A stretch of DNA of 5,636 nucleotides from Nitrososphaerota archaeon (GTDB taxonomy: Archaea > Thermoproteota > Nitrososphaeria_A > Caldarchaeales > Wolframiiraptoraceae), in NCBI GenBank assembly GCA_021160205.1, contig JAGHCZ010000150.1, forward strand, positions 1 through 5,636. The letters are read 5' to 3'. Each line of letters starts with the position of its first letter. Positions within the stretch are counted from its first letter, which is position 1. Below, in pieces: positions 1 to 5,060 of the stretch. Below the pieces are notes generated by a model. That model was not told where the DNA came from and searched no databases. It saw only the letters and a list, made by a program, of their open reading frames with translations. Made by a program: the position numbers and the translations under genes.

Positions 1-766
1 CCTTAAGCCTTCTCTCTTCCTTATCCCGTCGATGCTTGCTTAATTTCTCTTGGAGCTCTACTATCCTCGACGAGATGAGGATTTTCTCCGCCTCGATCTT
101 CATCAGCTTCTCCTTCGCTTCGATGTACTTCGCGTGCCACTCGTCGCTTTTCTGCTTCAGCTCCTGAACCTTCTCTCTGAGAGCCTTCCTCTGCTCAAAG
201 CTCGCGCTCAGCTCTTCCTTGATTCTACCGATCTCCTCTCTTAGTCCCTGAACTTCGCTTCGCAGCTGATCCATTTCGCTCTGAAGCTCCTCCAAAGCTT
301 TCTCGAGCTCGGCTTTCCTATTTACTTGGACCAATCTCTCATGAAGTTCATCCAATAAGCTGCTAAGCCTCTTCTCCTCTTCTCTAGGCAGCGGCTGCGT
401 CTGGATCCTCCAGTCTATCTCCTCGATCTTCTTATGGATTTCATCGGGGGTTCCCCTTATCGATCTAAGCCTCCGAAGCTCGGCTTTGGTCTCCCTGATT
501 TCTTCCCTCTTGGATCTGAGCTTTTCTTTCTTAGCGGCTAGGGCTTCTCTGAGCTCGTTTAGCCTTCCCCTTCTCTCATCGTTGAGAGCTTTGATCTGTT
601 TTAGCTGCTCGATGCACGGCTTCATTTCTTCGTGAATCTTGTCGCGCCTTTCAGCGTATCTTCTAACATCTTCCTCCAAGTCTCTCGTCGTCAAATTTAG
701 CTCCCTAAGTTTCTCCCTCAACTCGTAAACTTCCTTCTCAAGCTTTTCATAATCTTGCTCATTCAT
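1..766 (-). CDS. Long coiled-coil protein, COG1340-like (3' end beyond window)
   Basis: The reading frame is open from an ATG at 766 to the left edge, giving 255 residues without a stop, so the C-terminus is missing. Nearly the whole protein is charged heptad-like sequence (E, K, R, L, Q), predicting a continuous cytoplasmic coiled coil; there is no signal peptide or membrane segment. The helix is interrupted about halfway by a less charged block, IDWRIQTQPLPREEEKRL, around residues 122-139. I recall this WxIQT-x-PL-x-x-EEE motif from the archaeal COG1340 coiled-coil family, some members of which are misannotated as phosphoserine phosphatase. Those proteins are roughly 290-300 residues, so perhaps 40 are lacking here. 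The function is not established. The gene follows the GPN GTPase by 7 bases, and its ribosome site GGTGAGG contains the GTPase stop codon TGA, so the two are probably translated together. Family assignment rests on the motif from memory; the coiled coil itself is plain in the sequence. Confidence 0.8.
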   Translation of the reverse strand, partial: MNEQDYEKLEKEVYELREKLRELNLTTRDLEEDVRRYAERRDKIHEEMKPCIEQLKQIKALNDERRGRLNELREALAAKKEKLRSKREEIRETKAELRRLRSIRGTPDEIHKKIEEIDWRIQTQPLPREEEKRLSSLLDELHERLVQVNRKAELEKALEELQSEMDQLRSEVQGLREEIGRIKEELSASFEQRKALREKVQELKQKSDEWHAKYIEAKEKLMKIEAEKILISSRIVELQEKLSKHRRDKEERRLK

Positions 767-780
767 TTTTTCCTCACCTT
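767..780 (-). promoter_or_regulatory. Ribosome binding site embedding the upstream stop codon
   Basis: On the minus strand AAGGTGAGG precedes the ATG at 766 by about 6 bases. The TGA inside GGTGAGG (774-776) is the stop codon of the GPN GTPase, so a terminating ribosome sits on the Shine-Dalgarno site of the coiled-coil gene. This fixes the start at 766 and indicates translational coupling. Confidence 0.7.
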
Positions 781-1544
781 AATTCTAGCTCTCCTTCGCT
801 TAGGAATCTAGTTATGGCCGCGTGAAGATCCGAGAACCCTTCCATAGTGAGGGAGGAAACGGGTATGATCGGCATGCTTATGATTATATCGTGAACTGCT
901 TGAGCGACTTCCCTTGATAAGATCATCAATCCACCCTTCATGGTGTTTTCGAGATCTATCAAAAGCGAGTCAAATGATTCGCACCATCCCTCTATTTTCT
1001 CGACCTGCTCCTTCGATATGGCGTCGATCTTGTTAAGCGCGTGGATCATCGGAAGGCCGAAAGTGAAGTATATCGAGGCCGAGAGAAACATGCTCGAAAC
1101 AAAGTTCTTAGCGGATGTACAGAACATAGGATCCAACACGAATATCATGCTTTTTCTTTCCTTGGTTCCAATATTTTCGGCCATGATCAATCCCTCTCGT
1201 CTAAAGGCGAATAGCTCTAATTGACCGGGAGTATCGACGAGGACGAAGTCCGGGGTAAACGATTGAATCTCTTCCCTAAGTTCTTCGATATATCGGGTGA
1301 CTTCTCTGATCGAGGCTATTAGCGCCGCGTTTGGTCCAAGCCTCCTAGTAGACATAATCCTCTCATAATCTACGAAATCTCTGATATCTACATCTGGCTC
1401 GTATGGAAGCATCTGCGCCGCGGGATCGAGGTTGACCAGCAAAGTGGTTTGCTCTTGAGCTCTAAGCCAATCGCTAAACGCCGAGGTCAGCGTTGATTTG
1501 CCCGAGCCAGCGGTCCCAACGATGAACAGCGTGTACATCGCCAT
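774..1544 (-). CDS. GPN-loop GTPase (XAB1/GPN1-like)
   Basis: Cytoplasmic GTPase of the GPN-loop family, which forms homodimers in archaea. The eukaryotic relatives GPN1-3 assist RNA polymerase II assembly and nuclear import; the archaeal role is not settled. All signature elements are present in the 256 residues: P-loop GTAGSGKS at 10-17, LDPAA at 39-43, the defining Gly-Pro-Asn at 70-72, switch II motif DTPGQLELF at 104-112 and the guanine-specificity motif NKID at 171-174, with a PVSS segment near residues 228-231 as the likely G5 loop. The length fits the family (about 250). The ATG at 1544 is preceded by GGTGAT at a spacing of 5 bases; a second ATG two codons later is less well placed. 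It lies third in a minus-strand unit with a zinc-ribbon protein, an unknown protein and a coiled-coil protein. No key residue is missing. Confidence 0.95.
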   Translation of the reverse strand: MAMYTLFIVGTAGSGKSTLTSAFSDWLRAQEQTTLLVNLDPAAQMLPYEPDVDIRDFVDYERIMSTRRLGPNAALIASIREVTRYIEELREEIQSFTPDFVLVDTPGQLELFAFRREGLIMAENIGTKERKSMIFVLDPMFCTSAKNFVSSMFLSASIYFTFGLPMIHALNKIDAISKEQVEKIEGWCESFDSLLIDLENTMKGGLMILSREVAQAVHDIIISMPIIPVSSLTMEGFSDLHAAITRFLSEGELELR

Positions 1545-1572
1545 TAATGATCACCAACGTGAGTTGCGGAGG

Positions 1573-1863
1573 TTAGCGGAAGATTCCGGAGAAACCAGAC
1601 AGCATCTCTTCATCTTCTTTTCTCAGCATATCGAGGATTTTCTCTTTCTCTTCTCCAGAAACTTCCTCCGCAAGTTCCTTGGATAACTCGATCGCTCTTT
1701 CGCATTGCTCCTTATCCCCGATTATTCTAACGTAAAATCCTTCCTTGTTCATCGGCTTCGCCTCTCTGAAGACTACGTTCGCCTTAGATACTACATCGTC
1801 CTTAAGCAGGATACTTCTCAACTTCTCAGCTTTATCATTATCAACGTAAAGAACTATTTCCAT
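1573..1863 (-). CDS. Uncharacterised 96-aa alpha/beta protein
   Basis: I do not recognise this family. The preferred start is the ATG at 1863, because GAGGTGGAG lies just upstream at good spacing; an in-frame GTG at 1872 falls inside that ribosome site and would add only three residues. From the ATG, the pattern is a strand (EIVLYVD, 2-8), a helix (about 10-20), a strand (ANVVFREAKP, 28-37), a strand (GFYVRIIGD, 42-50), a helix (about 51-69), then a very acidic/basic helix and the hydrophobic end MLSGFSGIFR. The first part has the strand-helix-strand-strand-helix order of ferredoxin-like, ACT or RNA-binding small domains; that is my inference from hydrophobicity. There are no cysteine pairs or membrane segments. 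It begins 13 bases after the zinc-ribbon stop and ends 28 bases before the GPN GTPase, so it is very likely part of that operon. Pcc1 of KEOPS was considered for its size and neighbourhood but does not match. Confidence 0.75.
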   Translation of the reverse strand: MEIVLYVDNDKAEKLRSILLKDDVVSKANVVFREAKPMNKEGFYVRIIGDKEQCERAIELSKELAEEVSGEEKEKILDMLRKEDEEMLSGFSGIFR

Positions 1864-1866
1864 GAT

Positions 1867-1875
1867 CTCCACCTC
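1867..1875 (-). promoter_or_regulatory. Ribosome binding site deciding the start of the 96-aa protein
   Basis: GAGGTGGAG on the minus strand lies three bases in front of the ATG at 1863, with the GGTG core about six bases away, and directly follows the zinc-ribbon stop codon at 1877-1879. Because the alternative GTG start is inside this site, the ATG is the better start. Confidence 0.65.
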
Positions 1876-1876
1876 A

Positions 1877-2077
1877 TTATTTCTTCGATGTCCACCACTC
1901 CAAGTATTCCTCGTATTTCCTCTTCTTTTTCTCTCCCCGAAGCCTCTCCTCGAATTGCCTATGCGCCTCGACTAATAGGTCTTGGGATGTGTAGGTTACT
2001 CCGCAGGATAAGCAGACGTAAGCTCGGATATTCCGATCGTATATCAACTTCGAACCACATTCACGGCAATACGGCAA
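1877..2077 (-). CDS. Small zinc-ribbon protein with basic helical tail
   Basis: A 66-residue protein. Two Cys-x-x-Cys knuckles at residues 4/7 and 22/25, separated by a short beta-hairpin (KLIYDRNIRAYV), form a classical zinc ribbon like those in RPB9/TFIIS N-termini and many small archaeal proteins. Residues 30-66 form a charged helix rich in E, R and K with aromatic residues near the end (YLEWW). Such proteins usually bind nucleic acid or act as subunits or adaptors of transcription or translation machinery; which applies here cannot be told. The start is TTG at 2077. It is the only possible initiation codon before an upstream in-frame TAG, and the first cysteine follows three codons later, so little can be missing. 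A GGAG directly abuts the TTG, too close for normal Shine-Dalgarno pairing, and a TATA box 32-38 bases upstream suggests a nearly leaderless message. First gene of the zinc ribbon/96-aa/GPN/coiled-coil unit. Confidence 0.85.
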   Translation of the reverse strand: MPYCRECGSKLIYDRNIRAYVCLSCGVTYTSQDLLVEAHRQFEERLRGEKKKRKYEEYLEWWTSKK

Positions 2078-2108
2078 CTCCGGATCGGCTATGGCTCGGT
2101 TAAGCGGC

Positions 2109-2120
2109 TATTAAAGGTTT
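2109..2120 (-). promoter_or_regulatory. TATA-box promoter of the zinc-ribbon/GPN operon
   Basis: Minus-strand sequence AAACC followed by TTTAATA (2115-2109) resembles an archaeal BRE plus TATA element. Initiation about 25 bases downstream would fall near 2087, leaving a leader of roughly 10 bases before the TTG at 2077. Prediction by position and composition only. Confidence 0.5.
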
Positions 2121-2130
2121 GCGTTAATCA

Positions 2131-2143
2131 CCTAAAAATTAAG
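2131..2143 (-). terminator. Weak T-rich terminator after the membrane-protein pair
   Basis: Just downstream of the stop at 2155, the minus strand reads TTAATTTTTAGG, a short T-rich stretch of the kind at which archaeal RNA polymerase can release. There is no hairpin. It precedes the next promoter by about ten bases, consistent with two separate transcripts, but read-through is possible. Confidence 0.35.
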
Positions 2144-2154
2144 GTACATTTTCT

Positions 2155-2433
2155 TCACCCTTCCTCTCGTCGCTCTGCAATTTTGTATAGAAAGAAAAAC
2201 GCAACTAACGCGAATAACATTACCGGCAAAATTATCAAGAAAAGCAGGAGAAATGGATTAATCTCGCCTTGGAAGATTATCGGGAAGGGCCCGATTAGAA
2301 TTAAGCCGGCTCCTTCAACCTTCTTTGGAGAAAAGAACGCCATCGCCGTGATGATTGTTCCGAGAAATAGCAAAAATATGCCTATGAGGAAGAGCAGAGA
2401 AGCGGCTTCGGGCGAGAGCTTCCTCAAGCTCAT
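2155..2433 (-). CDS. DUF131/TIGR00304-like membrane protein, second copy
   Basis: A 92-residue membrane protein with two hydrophobic helices (about residues 11-34 and 60-84), joined by a short segment holding the family-type motif GAGLILIGPFPIIF (41-54). The tail KIAERREEG is charged, so the C-terminus is probably cytoplasmic, as is the N-terminal SLRK. The central glycine-rich LILIGPFPII block with flanking helices is how I recognise the archaeal DUF131/TIGR00304 family; its function is unknown. The gene overlaps the end of its paralogue in an ATGA arrangement (2430-2433), so translation is coupled, with GGTG about 10 bases upstream as a weak ribosome site. The two proteins may work as a heteromer, but that is inference from the tandem layout. 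Confidence 0.85.
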   Translation of the reverse strand: MSLRKLSPEAASLLFLIGIFLLFLGTIITAMAFFSPKKVEGAGLILIGPFPIIFQGEINPFLLLFLIILPVMLFALVAFFFLYKIAERREEG

Positions 2434-2675
2434 TTGCTAACACCAACAAGCCCTTGCATCAAAATAAACAACGCGCACATAATCACAAGAAATATCGCGA
2501 GCATTACCGCCACGGATTTCACACTTTCGTCGCCAAAAATTATGGGAAAGGCCCCTATCAAGATGACTCCGCCGCCCCTCAATTTCCCAGATCGAGAAGC
2601 ATAAGAAACTAGAATCAATAGCAACCCGATAATTATTAGCGACAATCCAAGGGCCGCCATCGGCGCGTTTAACAT
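2430..2675 (-). CDS. DUF131/TIGR00304-like membrane protein, first copy
   Basis: An 81-residue protein with two membrane helices (about 6-25 and 54-76) around the motif GGGVILIGAFPIIFG (34-48). This matches the paralogue encoded directly downstream almost residue for residue in the central block, while the helices have diverged. Archaeal DUF131/TIGR00304 family, function unknown. The ATG at 2675 has no Shine-Dalgarno sequence. A TATA-like box at 2702-2709 would place the transcript start about five bases upstream, so the message is probably leaderless. An in-frame ATG at 2660 (residue 6) would trim the first helix and is less likely. The gene is divergent from the proteasome gene. A competing frame in the same stretch is a shadow without hydrophobic pattern. 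Confidence 0.85.
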   Translation of the reverse strand: MLNAPMAALGLSLIIIGLLLILVSYASRSGKLRGGGVILIGAFPIIFGDESVKSVAVMLAIFLVIMCALFILMQGLVGVSK

Positions 2676-2701
2676 AAGGCAAGGTTACGTGATCTGCTTC
2701 G

Positions 2702-2709
2702 ATATTTTA
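2702..2709 (-). promoter_or_regulatory. TATA-box promoter of the DUF131 pair
   Basis: TAAAATAT on the minus strand lies about 30 bases from the ATG at 2675, the spacing expected for an archaeal leaderless transcript. No ribosome site is seen before that ATG, which agrees with this reading. Confidence 0.5.
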
Positions 2710-2751
2710 GGTCTTCGCTCGAAAACTTCTCCTAGGCTGAATGATCCGGCT

Positions 2752-2765
2752 GCCGCGTTTATATA
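2752..2765 (+). promoter_or_regulatory. BRE/TATA promoter of the proteasome-SBDS-rrp4 operon
   Basis: TTTATATA at 2758-2765 is a strong archaeal TATA box preceded by a GC-rich stretch, GCCGCG. Initiation would be expected near 2785-2790, giving a leader of about 48 bases before the psmA ATG. It lies about 40 bases from the divergent TATA box at 2702-2709, so the two promoters could influence each other. Confidence 0.65.
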
Positions 2766-2771
2766 GTGCAC

Positions 2772-2785
2772 TCCTCCAAGGAGGA
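2772..2785 (+). repeat. Perfect inverted repeat at the expected psmA transcription start
   Basis: TCCTCC-AA-GGAGGA is a perfect 6-base inverted repeat with a 2-base centre. It begins 7 bases after the TATA box and spans or abuts the predicted start site, a typical operator position for a dimeric archaeal repressor. As RNA, its CCTCC could instead pair with the true ribosome site GGAGG at 2823-2827. Neither role is demonstrated. Confidence 0.5.
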
Positions 2786-2822
2786 ATTCTTAATTAAGTT
2801 CTATAAACGATCTTTTATTCTT

Positions 2823-2827
2823 GGAGG
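2823..2827 (+). promoter_or_regulatory. Ribosome binding site deciding the psmA start
   Basis: GGAGG lies 7 bases before the ATG at 2835. This supports that ATG over the in-frame GTG at 2766, which abuts the TATA box and would lie upstream of the expected transcript start. Confidence 0.8.
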
Positions 2828-2834
2828 CGAAGGC

Positions 2835-3575
2835 ATGGCTCTAGGTATTGCAGGAGCATACGACCGCGCGATTACGGTATTTTCTCCCCAAGGCAGGCTA
2901 TACCAAGTAGAATACACCCTAGAGACCGTTAGATCAGGCTCGACGGCTATGGCCATTGCGTGCGATGGGGGATGCGTATTAGCCGTTGAAGAGAGAATGC
3001 ACACAAAGCTTCAGAATATGGAGTATTCTTGGAAGCTCTTCCAAGTCGATGAGCATATTGGGGCGGTCGCTGCGGGGCTAAATTCCGATGCAAGGGTGCT
3101 CGTCGACAACGCGAGGGTTAGAGCCCAAATCTTGAGGTTAACGTACGATGAAAAGCCCACGGTAGAGGCCGTAACGAAGTACATCGGCGATTTGATGCAG
3201 ATATATACTCAGCACGCGGGGGTGAGGCCGTTCGGGGTCGCGGTTCTCTTCGGCGGGGTAGACGACACCGGGGTAAGGGTCTTCTACACGGAGCCGAGCG
3301 GAATGGTCTTAGAATACGATGCCTGGGCGATAGGTAGAGGGGCTGAAAAAGTAAAGGAGCTTCTGGAAGCCGAGTATAAAAGAGAGATGAAGCTCGAAGA
3401 AGCGATGGACCTGGCCTTAAAAGCGCTCGTGGAATCCGCCGAGAAAATAGACGAAAACTGGACGATAAGGCTCGCCACAATCCCCGTCTCAACAAAAAAA
3501 CTGGCCATTATGCCTCAAGAGGAGCTCAAGAAGAAGCTCGACCCGCTTATCAAGAAGCGGAGAGGAGAAAGCTAA
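2835..3575 (+). CDS. psmA: 20S proteasome alpha subunit
   Basis: Forms the outer seven-membered rings of the cytoplasmic 20S proteasome, gating substrate entry and docking activator ATPases such as PAN. The protein has 246 residues, the usual length. The gate motif Tyr-Asp-Arg is at 9-11 within AYDRAITVFSPQGRLYQVEY, the family signature. GST at 35-37 and the GLNSDARVLVDNAR helix near residues 81-94 also match. Lys67 aligns with the pocket lysine (Lys66 of Thermoplasma) that binds the HbYX tail of activators, so activator docking looks intact. As in other alpha subunits, there is no N-terminal catalytic threonine. The C-terminus is basic (KKKLDPLIKKRRGES). The ATG at 2835 is chosen by its GGAGG site. 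First gene of the psmA-SBDS-rrp4 cluster, with the SBDS start 46 bases downstream. Confidence 0.97.
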   Translation: MALGIAGAYDRAITVFSPQGRLYQVEYTLETVRSGSTAMAIACDGGCVLAVEERMHTKLQNMEYSWKLFQVDEHIGAVAAGLNSDARVLVDNARVRAQILRLTYDEKPTVEAVTKYIGDLMQIYTQHAGVRPFGVAVLFGGVDDTGVRVFYTEPSGMVLEYDAWAIGRGAEKVKELLEAEYKREMKLEEAMDLALKALVESAEKIDENWTIRLATIPVSTKKLAIMPQEELKKKLDPLIKKRRGES

Positions 3576-3580
3576 AGGCA

Positions 3581-3588
3581 TTTAATAC
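3581..3588 (+). promoter_or_regulatory. Possible internal TATA box before SBDS
   Basis: TTTAATAC in the 46-base gap between psmA and SBDS could serve as a TATA box, with initiation near 3609-3612 and a leader of only about 10 bases. Weak, composition-based prediction. If used, the transcript would lack the upstream half of the adjacent hairpin. Confidence 0.3.
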
Positions 3589-3596
3589 TCCTAGTG

Positions 3597-3612
3597 CCTC
3601 CTTTCTTGGAGG
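3597..3612 (+). promoter_or_regulatory. Hairpin enclosing the SBDS ribosome binding site
   Basis: CCTCC-TTTCTT-GGAGG is a perfect 5-base-pair stem with a 6-base loop. The 3' arm GGAGG (3608-3612) is the Shine-Dalgarno site for the TTG start at 3622 (spacing 9), so the folded RNA would hide it. The short GC-rich stem is visible; a regulatory role is inferred. Confidence 0.45.
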
Positions 3613-3621
3613 ATTAGGGCT

Positions 3622-4314
3622 TTGTCCAGAGGGTATACTATTGCGAGGATAGAGCGTAAGGGGGAGACCTACGAGATTCTCGTGGATCCTGATAAAGCGT
3701 TGAAATACCGATTGGGTGAAAATGTTCCTGTTTCGAAGGTCGTGGTCTATGAGGAGGTATACAAGGACGCTAAGAAGGGGATCAGGGCCGGCGAGGAGGC
3801 CTTGAAGAAGGCCTTTGGGACGACGGATTTCATGAAGATCGCCGAGACGATCCTCAGGGAAGGCATCGTTCAAGTAACGGCCGAGCAGAGGAGGCGGCTC
3901 ATAGAGGAGAAGAAAAAGCAGATAATAGATTTCATCTCGAAGAACGCGGTCGATCCTAGGACGAACCTGCCGCATCCGCCTCAGCGAATTGAGCTGGCCA
4001 TGGAGGAATCGGGAGTCCAAATAGATCCATTTAAGGATGCTAAGGAGCAGGCGCTCAAAATAATCGAGAAGCTTAGAATAGTTCTCCCCCTCAAGACGGG
4101 GGTCTTAAAATTCAAGATCAGGCTTCCCGCGGATATAGCGGCGAAAGCTTACGGAGTAGTAAAGAGCATGGCGAAGATTACGGGCGAGCAGTGGGGGAAG
4201 GATGGGAGCTGGACGAGCATAGTCGAAGTCCCTACGGGCCTTCATGTGGATTTAATAGAGAGATTAAATAAGATCTCAAGTGGAAGGGTCGAGGTGACCC
4301 AACTAGAGGGATGA
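3622..4314 (+). CDS. Ribosome maturation protein SBDS (Sdo1 homologue)
   Basis: Archaeal homologue of the Shwachman-Bodian-Diamond protein. In eukaryotes it works with the EFL1 GTPase to release eIF6 from the 60S subunit; in archaea it binds the large ribosomal subunit. The 230 residues show the expected three parts. The N-terminal FYSH domain (about 1-85) carries ARIERKGETYEILVDP and the conserved FGTTD at 65-69. The helical middle domain holds ILREGIVQVTAEQRR at 77-91 and the DPRTNLPHPPQRIE segment. A C-terminal ferredoxin-like domain (about 155-230) follows, with GSWTSIVEVPTG. Length and motifs are normal. The start is TTG at 3622, supported by GGAGG nine bases upstream and by alignment with the usual N-terminus. 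It lies between psmA and rrp4 as in many archaea, with three bases to rrp4. Confidence 0.96.
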   Translation: MSRGYTIARIERKGETYEILVDPDKALKYRLGENVPVSKVVVYEEVYKDAKKGIRAGEEALKKAFGTTDFMKIAETILREGIVQVTAEQRRRLIEEKKKQIIDFISKNAVDPRTNLPHPPQRIELAMEESGVQIDPFKDAKEQALKIIEKLRIVLPLKTGVLKFKIRLPADIAAKAYGVVKSMAKITGEQWGKDGSWTSIVEVPTGLHVDLIERLNKISSGRVEVTQLEG

Positions 4315-4317
4315 ACA

Positions 4318-4977
4318 ATGCCTATTTACTTCTCCGAACATGAGGTTGTTTTGCCCGGTCAACTGCTATCGGATAACGGAAAGCGGAGCGGCGATGGGAC
4401 GTACGCTGTGGGCGGAAAGGTCTATGCGTCTCAGGCGGGCTTCGCGACCGTGAAAAATAACAAGGTTACGGTCATTCCGTTCAAGGGGGTATATAAGCCG
4501 TCGCCGGGGGACAGAGTAATTGGAATAATCTCGGATGTCAAGCCAAATGGTTTCGAGGTTAATCTGGGGAAGCATCTCACGGGAATGATAAAGATACCCG
4601 ATCGAGAGCAGGTTCGAAATACGAAGCTCAAAGTCGGAGACGTGATCTACGTGAGGGTGAAGCAGAGCGGGTTAAGCGGAATAGTCCTCGAAAGAAGCGA
4701 GCGGATAAAGCGATTCGAGAGCGGTCTCTTAGTCCAAATTCATCCCGCGAAGATTCCCCGCCTTATAGGGAAAAAGGGGTCGATGATATCCGTCGTGAAG
4801 AAGTTGACGGGCTGCGACGTGGTCATAGGGAAAAACGGTTTAGTCGTAATTAACGGCCCCTCTCCGGAGAAAGAATTCGCCGCGATGAAGGCGATCCAGC
4901 TGATCGAGAACGAGGCTCACACATCTGGTTTAACCGAGAGAGTAGAAAAACTGATAAAGGAGTTGTTGTCGAGTTAA
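4318..4977 (+). CDS. rrp4: Exosome complex RNA-binding cap protein Rrp4
   Basis: RNA-binding cap subunit of the archaeal exosome, sitting on the Rrp41/Rrp42 hexamer and feeding RNA to the phosphorolytic sites. The 219 residues show the family order: an N-terminal domain with EVVLPGQLL at 9-17; an S1 domain at about 62-128 (PGDRVIGIISDVKPNGFEVNLG); and a KH domain from about 135 with the GxxG loop Gly-Lys-Lys-Gly at 151-154 in IPRLIGKKGSMI. The ATG at 4318 follows the SBDS stop by three bases, and GAGGG at 4306-4310 within the SBDS end serves as ribosome site, so the two are tightly coupled. The length is slightly short of some homologues but complete. Unusually, rrp41 and rrp42 do not follow; a T-rich terminator and an ABC ATPase gene do. 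Csl4 also has an S1 domain, but it has a zinc ribbon in place of KH, so Rrp4 is the clear call. Confidence 0.96.
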   Translation: MPIYFSEHEVVLPGQLLSDNGKRSGDGTYAVGGKVYASQAGFATVKNNKVTVIPFKGVYKPSPGDRVIGIISDVKPNGFEVNLGKHLTGMIKIPDREQVRNTKLKVGDVIYVRVKQSGLSGIVLERSERIKRFESGLLVQIHPAKIPRLIGKKGSMISVVKKLTGCDVVIGKNGLVVINGPSPEKEFAAMKAIQLIENEAHTSGLTERVEKLIKELLSS

Positions 4978-4993
4978 AAATTAAACATTCATG

Positions 4994-5007
4994 TATTTTT
5001 ATTTTAT
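4994..5007 (+). terminator. T-rich terminator after rrp4
   Basis: Seventeen bases past the rrp4 stop come two T runs separated by A (TATTTTTATTTTAT), the hairpin-less type of archaeal transcription terminator. It marks the end of the psmA-SBDS-rrp4 transcript. Confidence 0.6.
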
Positions 5008-5024
5008 ATCATCGTTTAATGACA

Positions 5025-5032
5025 TTTAAATA
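5025..5032 (+). promoter_or_regulatory. TATA box of the ABC transporter gene
   Basis: TTTAAATA lies about 33 bases before the ATG at 5061 and about 21 before an alternative ATG at 5049. No Shine-Dalgarno sequence is visible before either, so the message is probably leaderless or carries only a few bases of leader. Confidence 0.5.
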
Positions 5033-5060
5033 AGGATTATCCCGATAAATGTTGTCGGCT

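Noticed and set aside
50..244. 64-residue plus-strand open frame rich in leucine
   Set aside because: Complement of the coiled-coil gene, where Glu/Lys codons read as Leu/Phe on the other strand.
1573..1863. KEOPS subunit Pcc1, suggested by size and by its presence in archaeal exosome neighbourhoods
   Set aside because: The residue pattern does not match Pcc1 as I know it and the gene lies on the opposite strand from the exosome cluster.
1705..2103. 132-residue plus-strand open frame
   Set aside because: It is antisense across two minus-strand genes with ribosome sites and clear protein patterns; its translation shows no domain features.
2437..2682. Alternative 81-residue minus-strand frame overlapping the first DUF131 gene
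   Set aside because: It lacks the two hydrophobic helices and the ILIG-x-FPIIF motif that recur in the paralogue; the DUF131 frame is the real one.
2766..2834. GTG-initiated N-terminal extension of the proteasome alpha subunit by 23 residues
   Set aside because: The GTG abuts the TATA box and lies before the expected transcript start. The extension has no family similarity, and the ATG at 2835 has a good GGAGG site.
3550..4020. 156-residue minus-strand open frame opposite SBDS
   Set aside because: SBDS is unmistakable on the plus strand. The opposite frame is low-complexity leucine/arginine sequence arising from the GC-rich complementary codons.
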